Shown one piece after another: positions 17,312-26,200 of a DNA stretch of 64,000 bases (positions within the stretch are counted from its first letter, which is position 1; every line of letters starts with the position of its first letter). Location of the stretch: NCBI RefSeq assembly GCF_002303925.1, contig NZ_MRCS01000006.1:62001-126000 (forward strand), in the 5' to 3' direction. The notes below the pieces were generated by a model. The model ran no database searches, had not been told where the DNA came from, and was given only the letters and a program-made list of their open reading frames with translations. The position numbers were made by a program, and so were the translations under genes. Source of the stretch: Pseudomonas sp. ACN8 (GTDB lineage: Bacteria; Pseudomonadota; Gammaproteobacteria; Pseudomonadales; Pseudomonadaceae).

Positions 17312-18661
17312 TCAGTTTTGAACGACAGGCCGGGAGGACTTCTGCACCTGGTCCCAGACCCGCAGGAAGTTGCCGCCCCAGAGCTTGGCGATGTCGGCCT
17401 CGCTGTAGCCGCGGCTGATCAGTTCGGCGGTCACGTTGCGGGCCTCGCTGACGTCTTTCCAGCCGTCGAGGCCGCCGCCGTCGTTGAAGTCGGAACTGAT
17501 GCCGACGTGGTCGATGCCGATTTTCTTCACGGCATAATCGATCGCATCGCCGTAATCCTTGAGAGTGGCCTTGGGTTCTTCGTCGAGGATCGAATAGAGC
17601 TGGCTGGCGTACTCGCCGAAGCGCTGCTCGGGCCAGACAGTGATCACCGGATCGCCGGGCATCAGCGCCATCTCCAGGCCTTGCAGTGGTTGCAGGTCGA
17701 AGCGGGCGCGCAGGGCGTTGAGCTTGTCCTGGGTGGCCTGGCTCAGCGGGCGGATATAGGTCGGGAAACCGACGATCTGCACCACGCCGCCGCTGTTCTT
17801 GATCAGCTGCATTTCCGGGTCGCTGAGGTTGCGCGGGATGTCCACCAGCGCGCGTGGTGCCGAGTGGGAGGCGACCATCGGCGTGCGGCTCAGTTGCGCG
17901 ACTTGCTCCAGGGCCTTGGTCGACATCTGCGACACATCGATGATCACGCCCAGGTCGTTGAGGCGATGTACCGCTTGCTTGCCGATGTCCGACAGCCCAC
18001 CCAAGGCGTCCCGCGAATCATTGAAAAACGGCAGCGGCCGTGACGAATCGGCCCAGGCGTTGTTGCCCACGTAGCTGAAGCCGAACATGCGCATGCCGCG
18101 CGCGGCCCACTTGTCCAGGGCGTTGAGGTCATTGCCCAGCGGATAGGCGTTGAGCATGCTGATGAACACCGCGAATTTGCCTTCGCCATGCAGGCGGCGG
18201 AAGTCGTCGGGGGTGTAGGCGATGGCTACTTGATTGGGGAAGTCACGCACCATCGCGCTGATGATCTTGTAGCGGGTTTCCTGCTCATGGCGGGCCTCGT
18301 CGACGAAACCGGCGGTAGGGCGATGGGGGGCGTTGGGGCCGTTCCAGATTTCCGGCCAGCCGAAAATCGTCAGCGCCGCACCGGACAGGCGCCCGCGCCC
18401 GGTCTTGATCAGGTCGAACTGGCCTTCGCCGTCCTTGTCGACTTCATTGCCGGCGGTGCCGAAGTCCATGGGCACGGTGATGTGGCTGTCGAACGAGAGA
18501 ATGCGTTCCTGCAACTGATCGGCCTGTTTCATCACCTTGACCGGGTAGCCTGGGTTGTCCCTGAACCCGTAGTCCCAGGCCGCGAAGCCCGCTCCTGCGC
18601 TGATCGCCAGGGCCAGCGGCAGGCCGATGAAAAGAGCCTTTTTTGAACGTGGTTTTGTCAT
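17312..18661 (-). CDS. pvdM: Periplasmic dipeptidase-like pyoverdine maturation protein
   Basis: A 449-residue protein of the M19 (renal dipeptidase) family with an N-terminal hydrophobic anchor or signal (ALFIGLPLALAISAGAGFAAW). VIIDVSQMS and the zinc-site stretch MVASHSAPRAL are present. The first metal motif, usually DxHxD, reads DSHIT, so the second Asp is missing. The protein may therefore not be a normal zinc dipeptidase. PvdM is needed for periplasmic maturation of ferribactin. It is the first gene of pvdMNO behind an exact iron-starvation box and is divergent from pvdP. Confidence 0.9.
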   Translation of the reverse strand: MTKPRSKKALFIGLPLALAISAGAGFAAWDYGFRDNPGYPVKVMKQADQLQERILSFDSHITVPMDFGTAGNEVDKDGEGQFDLIKTGRGRLSGAALTIFGWPEIWNGPNAPHRPTAGFVDEARHEQETRYKIISAMVRDFPNQVAIAYTPDDFRRLHGEGKFAVFISMLNAYPLGNDLNALDKWAARGMRMFGFSYVGNNAWADSSRPLPFFNDSRDALGGLSDIGKQAVHRLNDLGVIIDVSQMSTKALEQVAQLSRTPMVASHSAPRALVDIPRNLSDPEMQLIKNSGGVVQIVGFPTYIRPLSQATQDKLNALRARFDLQPLQGLEMALMPGDPVITVWPEQRFGEYASQLYSILDEEPKATLKDYGDAIDYAVKKIGIDHVGISSDFNDGGGLDGWKDVSEARNVTAELISRGYSEADIAKLWGGNFLRVWDQVQKSSRPVVQN

Positions 18662-18723
18662 TGTCGTCTCAGTCAGGTTCGCCGCCCCGGATCAGGCGCA
18701 GGGGCCTTTGCTATCTGGGGGGA

Positions 18724-18747
18724 ACGAGTGGCTGGCCGGAAAATTTA
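18724..18747 (-). promoter_or_regulatory. Iron-starvation (PvdS) promoter of pvdMNO
   Basis: An exact TAAAT-N16-CGT on the minus strand (ATTTA at 18743-18747, ACG at 18724-18726), 63 nt before the pvdM start codon. Confidence 0.87.
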
Positions 18748-18763
18748 GCGCGGCTGATGGCCT

Positions 18764-18831
18764 CATCGCGAGCAGGGCTCGCTCCTACATGGGAATGCGG
18801 TCTCCTGTAGGAGCGAGCCCTGCTCGCGATG
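18764..18831. repeat. REP doublet between divergent pvd promoters
   Basis: Two inverted copies of the REP core (CATCGCGAGCAGGGCTCGCTCCTACA and its complement) with a spacer of about 16 bp. The copies face the opposite way round from most doublets here. It separates the pvdM and pvdP iron-starvation boxes. Confidence 0.87.
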
Positions 18832-18836
18832 CTTTT

Positions 18837-18860
18837 TAAATTTATGCGGGCAACAAACGT
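18837..18860 (+). promoter_or_regulatory. Iron-starvation (PvdS) promoter of pvdP
   Basis: TAAAT at 18837-18841, 16 nt, CGT at 18858-18860, an exact match. Transcription should begin just after it, which rules out the TTG at 18867 as a sensible translation start. Confidence 0.88.
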
Positions 18861-18905
18861 TCTAGCTTGGATAAAGCCTGCTTCATGGCTGACACAGGTA
18901 GGGCA

Positions 18906-20525
18906 ATGACGATTTCTCGACGATGGTTCCTCGCGGGTCTGGCGCTGACCGGTGCCGCCGTGCCGGCGGTGTATTACGGGCATCGCGAACTGTCCAGGCC
19001 GGACCCGACCATCACCCCCGGCGAAGCCTCGTTCGAGGTGGCGGATGTTGCCGGCCAACGCTTGGCGGATACCTTGCGCGGGGTCTGGCAGATTCGTTTC
19101 GAAGGTCGTGACGCCGGTATCGAAGGCTTGCCCCTCGAAGGCCTGGAGGTGTTCCTCGACATCGGCCACAAGGGGCGTGGTTTCAGTGGTTATCTCGACA
19201 CCGCCGAGCGTTTGCGCTCCACCGAGGAGCCCCGTTACCGGGTGCTCGGCGATCTGTCCGGGGCCAACCCGAAGCAGCTGGCCTGGCGACTGCTGGGGGC
19301 CAGCGGCTGTTGCGATTACGAGTTCGACATGACCCTGGACGAGGTGTGGGCCGGTTTCGGCAACGCCGGCAGCGGCAGCCTCAGTGGACGGGTGCTGGAC
19401 CTGAATCGGCCACTGATGCTCACCGCGCAGGACAATCGCTTCATTGCCGTCAAACGGGAATTCCCTGAAGCCCGGGAGCGCGCCGGCCTCAATCCGACCC
19501 TGCTGGCCTGGCTGGTATCCCCGGAACACCGGTTGTTCCACCAGCTTTGGCATGCCTCCCGGGACAAGTGGCACAAGCTGTCCGAAGACCAGCGCGGCGC
19601 CTTGCGCGGGCTCGGCTGGCAACCCGGACCGCGAGACACGGAGCGTGACGCCCGAGGTGAACGCAAGGATCGCAACGGTTCGGGCGTGGACTTTTTCTTC
19701 ATGCACCGGCACATGCTCGGCACCGCGCGCTCGATGCAGGACCTGCCGTCCTGGACGCACTTCCCGTTGCCGCAGCCGGAGCTGGCGCGGGACAGGCTCG
19801 GCTTTGCACGTTACTTCGACAACCACGACGGCACCGCTTTGCCGCCGACCTGGCTGGCCGAGGACGATGACGAGTACACGCAATGGGTCAGCGACATCAA
19901 GACAGGCGAGACCTATCACAGCAATTTCCAGGTCTGGGAATCGCGCTACCGCGATCCGCGTTACCTATCGACGTTGACCCTCGGTCAGTTCGGCTCGGAG
20001 GTCGAACTGGGCCTGCACGACTGGCTGCACATGCGCTGGGCTTCGGTGCCGCGTGATCCGTCCAACGGTCAGCCGGTGCCATTCGCCCGGGATCCGGCGG
20101 ACTTTTCCGCACGCTGGTTTGCACCGGAAAACGATTTTCTCGGCGACCCGTTTTCTTCCCATGTGAGCCCGGTGTTCTGGCATTTCCACGGCTGGATCGA
20201 CGATCGCCTGGAAGACTGGTTCCGCGCTCACGAGCGCTTTCATCCGGGGCAGGTCAGTCGGCTGCAGGTCAACGGCGTGCAATGGTTCGCGCCAGGGCGC
20301 TGGGTCGAAATCGATGACCCGTGGCTCGGCCCGAGCACCCATGGCTGCAGCACCACGCCCGGTTTGCAGACAGGCAAGTCAGTGGAAATGGACCCGGAAA
20401 CCATGAAGCTGGCGCTGCGCATTACCTTTGGCGAAGACGAGAAGAAACTTGCCGGCTTGTTCCGTAAGGTGCCACAACGGCCGTGGTATGCGCGGCATTT
20501 GAAGGCTAAACAGAGCCAGGCTTGA
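18906..20525 (+). CDS. pvdP: Periplasmic tyrosinase of pyoverdine chromophore formation
   Basis: A 539-residue protein beginning with a twin-arginine signal (SRRWFLAGLALTGAA). Histidine-rich copper-binding stretches of the tyrosinase type occur at MHRHMLG (about residue 265), HDWLHMRWA (about 372) and SHVSPVFWHFHGWIDDRLE (about 418-436). PvdP oxidises ferribactin in the periplasm, the first step of chromophore maturation. ATG 18906 follows GGTAGGG and places the Tat motif at once. An in-frame ATG at 18885 would add seven residues. Length fits the family (544 in P. aeruginosa). Confidence 0.92.
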   Translation: MTISRRWFLAGLALTGAAVPAVYYGHRELSRPDPTITPGEASFEVADVAGQRLADTLRGVWQIRFEGRDAGIEGLPLEGLEVFLDIGHKGRGFSGYLDTAERLRSTEEPRYRVLGDLSGANPKQLAWRLLGASGCCDYEFDMTLDEVWAGFGNAGSGSLSGRVLDLNRPLMLTAQDNRFIAVKREFPEARERAGLNPTLLAWLVSPEHRLFHQLWHASRDKWHKLSEDQRGALRGLGWQPGPRDTERDARGERKDRNGSGVDFFFMHRHMLGTARSMQDLPSWTHFPLPQPELARDRLGFARYFDNHDGTALPPTWLAEDDDEYTQWVSDIKTGETYHSNFQVWESRYRDPRYLSTLTLGQFGSEVELGLHDWLHMRWASVPRDPSNGQPVPFARDPADFSARWFAPENDFLGDPFSSHVSPVFWHFHGWIDDRLEDWFRAHERFHPGQVSRLQVNGVQWFAPGRWVEIDDPWLGPSTHGCSTTPGLQTGKSVEMDPETMKLALRITFGEDEKKLAGLFRKVPQRPWYARHLKAKQSQA

Positions 20526-20540
20526 TACCGCGTTATCGTT

Positions 20541-20636
20541 CAATCGCGAGCAGGCTCGCTCCTACAAGGTTTAGTGTTTTCCGCATGGTTCGGGCACGAC
20601 ACAAATCATGTAGGAGCGAGCCTGCTCGCGAAGGCG
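20541..20636. repeat. REP doublet
   Basis: Inverted REP cores between the convergent pvdP and opmQ genes. Confidence 0.85.
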
Positions 20637-20655
20637 TACTCACTGACGACAAAGA

Positions 20656-22050
20656 TTACAAAACCTGCCACCCGCCACCCAACGCCTTGTACAGCGCAAT
20701 ACTCGCCTGCATCCGCGACAACCGCAGTTGCACGTTCAAATCCTGCGCCGCATACAGCGTGCGCTGGGTTTCCAGCACCGTCAGTAAATCCTCGGCCCCG
20801 GCCTGATAGCGGCTTTGCGCGATGTTGAACGCGGTCTGTGCCTGGCTCAGCTCTTCGCTCTGCCACCCGCGCTGTTCATCCAGTCCGCGGATGCTGTTGA
20901 GGGCCTTTTCGACGTCGGCGAAGCCGTTGATGATCGCGCCGCGATAGGTCTCCAGCAGTTCCTCCTGGCGTGCCGTGGCCTTGTCGCGCTGGGCGCCGAG
21001 GCGGCCGTTGTTGAACACCGGCGCGAGCAGCCCGGCGGTGAGGTTGTAGAAGGGGCTGCGCAGAATGTCGTCGGCCCGGTCGGCGCCGGAGCCGATTTCG
21101 GCGGTGAGGGTCACGGTCGGCAGCATCGCGGCCCGGGCGACGGTGACGTCGGCCTGGGCGGCGGCCAGTTGCGCCTCGGCCCGGGCAATGTCCGGACGGC
21201 GGCTGAGCAACTGGCTGGGTACCCCGGCCTCGATGTCGGGCCAGGTCAGTTGATCGAATCGCTCCTGACCCAGTGACAGCGCCTGAACCGGGCGACCGAG
21301 CAGGACAGCGAGGCTGATCCGTGCATCCTCGGCCTGTTGTTGCACCAGCGGCAGCTGGCGTTGCTGCGCTGCCACCAGGCTTTTTTGCTGCGCCAGTTCC
21401 AGGGCCGTGGCCGAGCCCGAATCGAAACGGGTCTGCACCAGTTTCAACACGTTTTGGGCATTGGCCAGATTCAACTCGGCGATGCGGCTCTGCTCCTGCA
21501 ACGACAAGGCTTGCGCGTAGCCGTTGGCCACACCACTGAGCAACGTCAATTCCACTGTGGCCTGATCGAACTCGCTGGCTTGCAGACTGAATTGCGCACT
21601 GTCGCGACTGGCCCGTTGGCCGCCCCAGAAATCAATTTCGTAGCTGGCCGTCAGGTTCGCCGTGAAGTAGTCGACGGCATCGTTATCCCTGTCGGCATCG
21701 AGCTGACTGTAGCCGCTGCCGCGCAGCAGTTTCTGGCGATTGGCGTTGACCCCGGCCTTGACCTCGGGCAATTGCGAGCCGCCGGCAATCACCGTGTCGG
21801 CCTGGGCCTGGCGTACTCTCGCGATGGCTGCGGCCAGGTCGTAGCTGCCAAGCCGTGCCTGTTCGATCAGGCGCCCCAGTTGCGGGCTGCCGAAGCGGTT
21901 CCACCATTGCTGGTTGTCATGGACAGTGCCTGCGGTGTGCGGCGATTGCCAGGCGGCGGGCGGCTGGATGCCGCTGTCCGGGCGCTGGGCCGGGCTGCCA
22001 CAGGCGCTGAGCAGCAGGCACAAAGTTAACAGGCTGAGTGGCGGCTTCAT
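20656..22050 (-). CDS. opmQ: Outer-membrane lipoprotein channel of the PvdRT-OpmQ efflux pump
   Basis: A 464-residue NodT/OprM-type outer-membrane factor. A lipoprotein signal with lipobox LLLSAC starts the protein from ATG 22050, and two outer-membrane efflux repeats carry long helical hairpins (around AAAIARVRQAQAD and LAAAQADVTVARAAMLPTVTL). With PvdR and PvdT it exports newly made and recycled pyoverdine. The start codon overlaps the end of pvdT; a GTG at 22065 is a possible alternative. Third gene of pvdR-pvdT-opmQ. Confidence 0.91.
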   Translation of the reverse strand: MKPPLSLLTLCLLLSACGSPAQRPDSGIQPPAAWQSPHTAGTVHDNQQWWNRFGSPQLGRLIEQARLGSYDLAAAIARVRQAQADTVIAGGSQLPEVKAGVNANRQKLLRGSGYSQLDADRDNDAVDYFTANLTASYEIDFWGGQRASRDSAQFSLQASEFDQATVELTLLSGVANGYAQALSLQEQSRIAELNLANAQNVLKLVQTRFDSGSATALELAQQKSLVAAQQRQLPLVQQQAEDARISLAVLLGRPVQALSLGQERFDQLTWPDIEAGVPSQLLSRRPDIARAEAQLAAAQADVTVARAAMLPTVTLTAEIGSGADRADDILRSPFYNLTAGLLAPVFNNGRLGAQRDKATARQEELLETYRGAIINGFADVEKALNSIRGLDEQRGWQSEELSQAQTAFNIAQSRYQAGAEDLLTVLETQRTLYAAQDLNVQLRLSRMQASIALYKALGGGWQVL

Positions 22051-22057
22051 CAATCGA

Positions 22058-24031
22058 TCATTCACTGGTAAGGGCCGTGACCGGGTCGAGTCGGGCAGCC
22101 TTGCGGGCCGGCATGTAGCCGAAAACGACACCGGTGACCAGGGCGCAGCCGAAGGCACCCAGCACCGCTATCAGGGAGAACGCGACAGCGACTTCGCTGA
22201 CAATCAGCACGCCACCGACGATCAGCGCCAGGGCGATCCCGGTGAGGCCGCCCACCACCGAGAGCATCACCGCTTCGGTGAGGAACTGGCGCAGAATGTC
22301 GCGCTGGCGGGCACCGGTGGCCATGCGGATACCGATCTCGCGAGTCCGCTCGCGCACGGTCATGAGCATGATGTTCATCACGCCGATTCCGCCCACCAGC
22401 AGGGAAATCGCCGCAATCGAACCGAGCATCAGCGACAGGGTGTTTTGTGTGCGCGCCTCGGCCTGGATCATCGCCGCGTTGTTGGTCAGCTCGAAATCGT
22501 GCTTGCCGTCGTGCAGGCGCAGCATCAGTTGCTCGATGGCTTTTTCGGTTTCCTTGACCTTGCGCGCGTCGGCGGCGGCGATGGCGATGTATTCGGGATT
22601 GTGGGTGCCGAACAGGCGCACGCTGGCGGCGGAGTAGGGGATGGCGATGCGGTCGTCGCTGTCGGAGTCGCCGGAGCTGGCGCCTTTTTCCGCGAGCACG
22701 CCGACCACCTGGAAGGGGACGTTTTCGATCAGGATGTACTGGCCGATCGGGTTGGCCACGTCCTTGAGCAGTTTGGTCCGCACCTTGTGCCCGATCACCG
22801 CGACCGCCGCGGCGTTCTGTTCGTCGGCGTGGGTAAAGTAACTGCCTTCGACCACCGGCCAGTTGAAAATCGCCGGGAAGTTGGTGTCGTTGCCGCCGAC
22901 GTAGCTCATGTGGTCGAGGTTGCCGAAACGCACCCCGGCCTCCTGGCCGTTGACCGGCATGATTCGTTTCACCTGGGGCAAGCTGGCAATCGCCGCGACT
23001 TCATCGAGGGTGACGATGCCCATGGGCGTACGCGGGTTGGGCGCCGAGCCGCTGAGGTAAATGATGTTGGAGCCGAACGCGCCCATCTGCGCCATCACCT
23101 GGCGTTTGCTGCCTTCGCCGACGGCCAGCATCACCACCACCGAGGCGACGCCGATGATGATGCCGAGCAGGGTCAGGGCGGTGCGGAACTTGTTGATCCA
23201 CATCACTCGCCACGCCGCGTGCACGGCATCGACCAGTTCGCCTTTCCAGGCGCCAGTGGCTTCTGCGCTTTCGCTCAGGCGCCTGCGTAAATCGACGGCT
23301 TGCAGGGCGCCGGGGTTGGCCGAGTGTTGCGCGGCAGGATTGTCCCGGGCGCTGTCGCTGATGATCTCGCCGTCGCGGATCTCGATGATGCGTTTGGCCC
23401 GGGCCGCTACTTCGCGGTCGTGGGTGATGAGGATCACCACGTGGCCCTGGCTCGCCAGCTCGTCGAGCAAGGTCATGACCTCGGCGCCGCTGTGGCTGTC
23501 GAGGGCACCGGTGGGTTCGTCGGCCAGGATGATGTGGCCGCCGTTCATCAACGCGCGGGCAATCGACACCCGTTGCTGCTGCCCGCCGGAGAGTTGATGG
23601 GGGCGGTTGCCGGTGCGCGAAGCCAGGCCGAGGCGCTCGAGCAGGGCGGCGGCGCGGGCGTGGCGTTCGGCGGCGGGCAAGCCTGCGTAGATCGCCGGCA
23701 TCTCGACGTTTTCCTGGGCCGAACCGGAGGGAATCAGGTGGTAGCCCTGGAACACAAAACCAAAGGCTTCACGGCGCAGCCAGGCCAGTTCGTCACTGTC
23801 CAGCGCCGCGACGTTTTCCCCAGCGAAGCGGTATTCGCCCGAGGTCGGGCGGTCGAGGCAGCCGAGGATGTTCATCAGCGTCGATTTGCCGGAGCCGGAA
23901 GCGCCGACGATCGCCACGAACTCCCCGGCATGGATCGACAGGTCGATGCCACGCAGCACGTGGACTTCAGGCGCGTCGCCACCGCCATAGGCTTTGCGGA
24001 TGTCCGAAAGGTCGATCAGGGGCGTGTGCAT
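22058..24031 (-). CDS. pvdT: MacB-type ABC transporter of pyoverdine efflux
   Basis: A 657-residue inner-membrane protein. The N-terminal ATPase has Walker [10 protein letters not shown] (about residues 42-50), signature [15 protein letters not shown] and Walker [14 protein letters not shown] helix near residue 280, a large periplasmic domain and three C-terminal helices (from about residue 530) complete the MacB plan. It works with PvdR and OpmQ in pyoverdine secretion and recycling. It overlaps pvdR by 16 nt, indicating translational coupling. Confidence 0.92.
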   Translation of the reverse strand: MHTPLIDLSDIRKAYGGGDAPEVHVLRGIDLSIHAGEFVAIVGASGSGKSTLMNILGCLDRPTSGEYRFAGENVAALDSDELAWLRREAFGFVFQGYHLIPSGSAQENVEMPAIYAGLPAAERHARAAALLERLGLASRTGNRPHQLSGGQQQRVSIARALMNGGHIILADEPTGALDSHSGAEVMTLLDELASQGHVVILITHDREVAARAKRIIEIRDGEIISDSARDNPAAQHSANPGALQAVDLRRRLSESAEATGAWKGELVDAVHAAWRVMWINKFRTALTLLGIIIGVASVVVMLAVGEGSKRQVMAQMGAFGSNIIYLSGSAPNPRTPMGIVTLDEVAAIASLPQVKRIMPVNGQEAGVRFGNLDHMSYVGGNDTNFPAIFNWPVVEGSYFTHADEQNAAAVAVIGHKVRTKLLKDVANPIGQYILIENVPFQVVGVLAEKGASSGDSDSDDRIAIPYSAASVRLFGTHNPEYIAIAAADARKVKETEKAIEQLMLRLHDGKHDFELTNNAAMIQAEARTQNTLSLMLGSIAAISLLVGGIGVMNIMLMTVRERTREIGIRMATGARQRDILRQFLTEAVMLSVVGGLTGIALALIVGGVLIVSEVAVAFSLIAVLGAFGCALVTGVVFGYMPARKAARLDPVTALTSE

Positions 24032-25203
24032 TCAGCGCCACTCCCGTCGACCGGGCCGATCAACAGGTGATCGCCCTCCTGCAGGCCGTCGAGGATCTGT
24101 ACCCGCAGGCGGTCACTGATGCCGGTGCGCACGTTGCGCTGCTCGATGCTGCCGTTGCTGGCGACCACTTGCGCGGTCTGCCGGTCTGTCTGCGGGCCGG
24201 CCTGCAGGGCTGCGATGGGCGCGGTGAGTACGTTCTGCGCCTGATTGGCGACGAAAAATACCTGGGTGGTCATTTCCGCCATCAAGGCGTTGTCGGCGTT
24301 GTCGACGTCCAGCAACACGGTGTACAGCACCACGCGGGCACTCCCGCTTTTGCTGGTGCTGGCGGGGCTGCCGCTGCCCTGGCTGGTCTGGTCCAGCGGC
24401 TTGGGCGGGACGGGCAGGATTTGCCGCACGGTGCTGGTCCAGCGCCGGGTGCCGCCGCTCAGGGTGGTGAACCAGGCGTGCATGCCGGGTTTGACGTGGC
24501 CGATGTCGGCCTCCGAGACCTCGGCCCACACGGTCATTGGCGACAGTTTGGCGATGCGCAGGATCAGCGGAGTCTGCTGTTGGGCGTTGAGGGTCTGGCC
24601 GACCCGGGCATCCAGCGCGACCACGGTGCCGGCCATCGGCGCATAGATCCGCGTGTAGCCAAGCTCCGCCTGGTCGCTGCGCAGGCTGGCTTCGGCCTGG
24701 CGGATCTGCGCCTGGAACATGGCGACCCGTGCCTGGGTGGCGCGCAGTTCGGCCTGGGCGGTCTGCACGTCTTCTTCACGGGTGGCGCCGCCGGCGGCGA
24801 GGTTCTGTTGACGCTGGTACTTCTGCCGGGCCAGGTCGTGTTGCGCGCGCTGTTCCTGCAGCTGCGCCTTGAGATTTTCGACGGAGAAGCGCCCGGCATC
24901 AAGTTTGGCCTGTTGCGTGGACGGGTCGATTTCCACCAGCAACTGGCCTTCCTTGACCACATCGCCGACTTCCACGTGGATCTTGTGGATCTGCCCGGAG
25001 GCCTGGGCGCCGACGTCGACATAACGCCGCGGTTGCAGGGTGCCCAATGCGGTGACGCTGCTTTCAATGTCGGCGCGGCTGACCTGGACGGTGACCAGCC
25101 CGTCGCGGCCCGGCGGGATGAACTGCCAGGCGGCGACGGCCACCACGGGGATCAGACAAAGTGCTGCAAGCAGGGCGCGTCGGGTCTGTCGGGGACGTTT
25201 CAT
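24016..25203 (-). CDS. pvdR: Periplasmic adaptor (membrane fusion) subunit of pyoverdine efflux
   Basis: A 395-residue MacA/HlyD-type adaptor: an N-terminal membrane anchor ([16 protein letters not shown]), a lipoyl-like half ([20 protein letters not shown]), a coiled-coil hairpin (about residues 100-185) and a beta-barrel region. It links PvdT to OpmQ. It is the first gene of the export operon, 76 nt after an exact iron-starvation box. Confidence 0.92.
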   Translation of the reverse strand: MKRPRQTRRALLAALCLIPVVAVAAWQFIPPGRDGLVTVQVSRADIESSVTALGTLQPRRYVDVGAQASGQIHKIHVEVGDVVKEGQLLVEIDPSTQQAKLDAGRFSVENLKAQLQEQRAQHDLARQKYQRQQNLAAGGATREEDVQTAQAELRATQARVAMFQAQIRQAEASLRSDQAELGYTRIYAPMAGTVVALDARVGQTLNAQQQTPLILRIAKLSPMTVWAEVSEADIGHVKPGMHAWFTTLSGGTRRWTSTVRQILPVPPKPLDQTSQGSGSPASTSKSGSARVVLYTVLLDVDNADNALMAEMTTQVFFVANQAQNVLTAPIAALQAGPQTDRQTAQVVASNGSIEQRNVRTGISDRLRVQILDGLQEGDHLLIGPVDGSGAECTRP

Positions 25204-25278
25204 GCAGGGTTCCAGCCTGGGAAAATCGGCCCGTCGTTCAGCGGCGGAGGCGGGCAGAGACGGGGAGCTGTCCTGTAA

Positions 25279-25302
25279 ACGATGGACCGGGCACAGAATT
25301 TA
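25279..25302 (-). promoter_or_regulatory. Iron-starvation (PvdS) promoter of pvdRT-opmQ
   Basis: An exact TAAAT-N16-CGT on the minus strand (ATTTA at 25298-25302, ACG at 25279-25281). Confidence 0.87.
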
Positions 25303-25320
25303 GGCGACGACACAACCCAC

Positions 25321-25421
25321 TGTAGGAGCGAGCTTGCTCGCGATGGCCGCAAGGACGACGCGATAAATCAGAAAATACGCATCATCGTTCACGACCATCG
25401 CGAGCAAGCTCGCTCCTACAG
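25321..25421. repeat. REP doublet (REPIN-like)
   Basis: Inverted TGTAGGAGCGAGCTTGCTCGCGATGG copies between pvdR and the sigma-factor gene, in the spot where fpvR would lie in P. aeruginosa. Confidence 0.88.
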
Positions 25422-25469
25422 GGGGCGAGACAATTTATCGGGCAAGTTGAAGCAGTACTTTAAATCTAT

Positions 25470-25484
25470 ATGAGAATTACTATA
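25470..25484 (+). promoter_or_regulatory. Possible Fur box upstream of the ECF sigma factor
   Basis: ATGAGAATTACTATA matches 11 of 15 positions of the right-hand part of the Fur consensus and lies about 100 nt before the start codon. fpvI genes are known to be Fur-repressed, but the match is only moderate. Confidence 0.4.
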
Positions 25485-25584
25485 AATTACGCGACTCGAA
25501 CTGCCACTATCGTGCCACTGTGTAATTCAGCGGTCACCGAACCGGCTCAAGGACAGAAACCGCACCCCCGTGCGGACGGGAGTC

Positions 25585-26064
25585 ATGTTGGAAAACTACT
25601 ATCGCGAACTGGTGTGTTTCCTGAACGCCAGGCTGGGCAACCGTCAGGTGGCCGAAGATGTGGTGCATGACGCTTATCTGCGGGTCCTGGAGCGCTCCAG
25701 TGATACGCCGATCGAGCAGCCCCGGGCATTCCTTTATCGCACCGCCCTGAACCTGGTCATCGACGACCATCGACGCAATACCCTGCGTCAGGCCGAACCC
25801 CTGGACGTGCTCGACAATGAGGAGCGCTATTTCACCCCTTCGCCACAAAGCATGCTCGATCATGGCCAGCGCCTGGAAATGCTCCAGAGTGCCCTGGCGG
25901 AGTTGCCGAGGTTGTGCCGCGAGAGTTTTCTGCTGCGCAAGATCGAAGGCCTGTCCCATCCGCAGATTGCCGAGCAACTGGGCATTTCCCGGGCGATGGT
26001 CGAGAAGCACATAGTCAATGCCATGAAGCATTGCCGTATACGCATGCGACAGTGGGACGCCTAG
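25585..26064 (+). CDS. fpvI: ECF sigma factor, FpvI type
   Basis: A 159-residue sigma-70 family ECF factor. Region 2 holds AEDVVHDAYLRVLE and RAFLYRTALNLVIDDHRR, and region 4 holds LAELPRLCRESFLLRKIEGLSHPQIAEQLG with its helix-turn-helix. It is not PvdS-like at the N-terminus. Length and position (between pvdR and pvdA) match FpvI, which directs fpvA transcription once FpvA binds ferripyoverdine. I chose ATG 25585 because it gives the family length; a GTG at 25570 would add five residues. No FpvR-type anti-sigma gene lies beside it or elsewhere in the window. Confidence 0.85.
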   Translation: MLENYYRELVCFLNARLGNRQVAEDVVHDAYLRVLERSSDTPIEQPRAFLYRTALNLVIDDHRRNTLRQAEPLDVLDNEERYFTPSPQSMLDHGQRLEMLQSALAELPRLCRESFLLRKIEGLSHPQIAEQLGISRAMVEKHIVNAMKHCRIRMRQWDA

Positions 26065-26078
26065 TGATCCCGGGCGGT

Positions 26079-26102
26079 TAAATTTTTTTTCACGGTCCTC
26101 GT
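26079..26102 (+). promoter_or_regulatory. Iron-starvation (PvdS) promoter of pvdA
   Basis: TAAAT at 26079-26083, 16 nt, CGT at 26100-26102, an exact match. It begins 15 nt after the sigma-factor stop codon and about 98 nt before the pvdA start codon. Confidence 0.9.
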
Positions 26103-26200
26103 TCCTACTCAACAGACGACCTGTTGTGCGGCCCACGGCCTGTCAGGTCACTTAGGTTCAATGTCCCGCTATGGCGGGGAGCATCCAGAGGACACTGGAA

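Noticed and set aside
18867-18905. TTG 18867 as the pvdP start
   Set aside because: It lies just after the -10 part of the iron-starvation promoter, too close to the transcript start, and the Tat signal begins at 18906.
25464-25505. TAAAT motifs upstream of the sigma-factor gene as a PvdS promoter
   Set aside because: Neither TAAAT is followed by CGT after 16 nt, so the pattern that fits exactly at five other promoters is not met.
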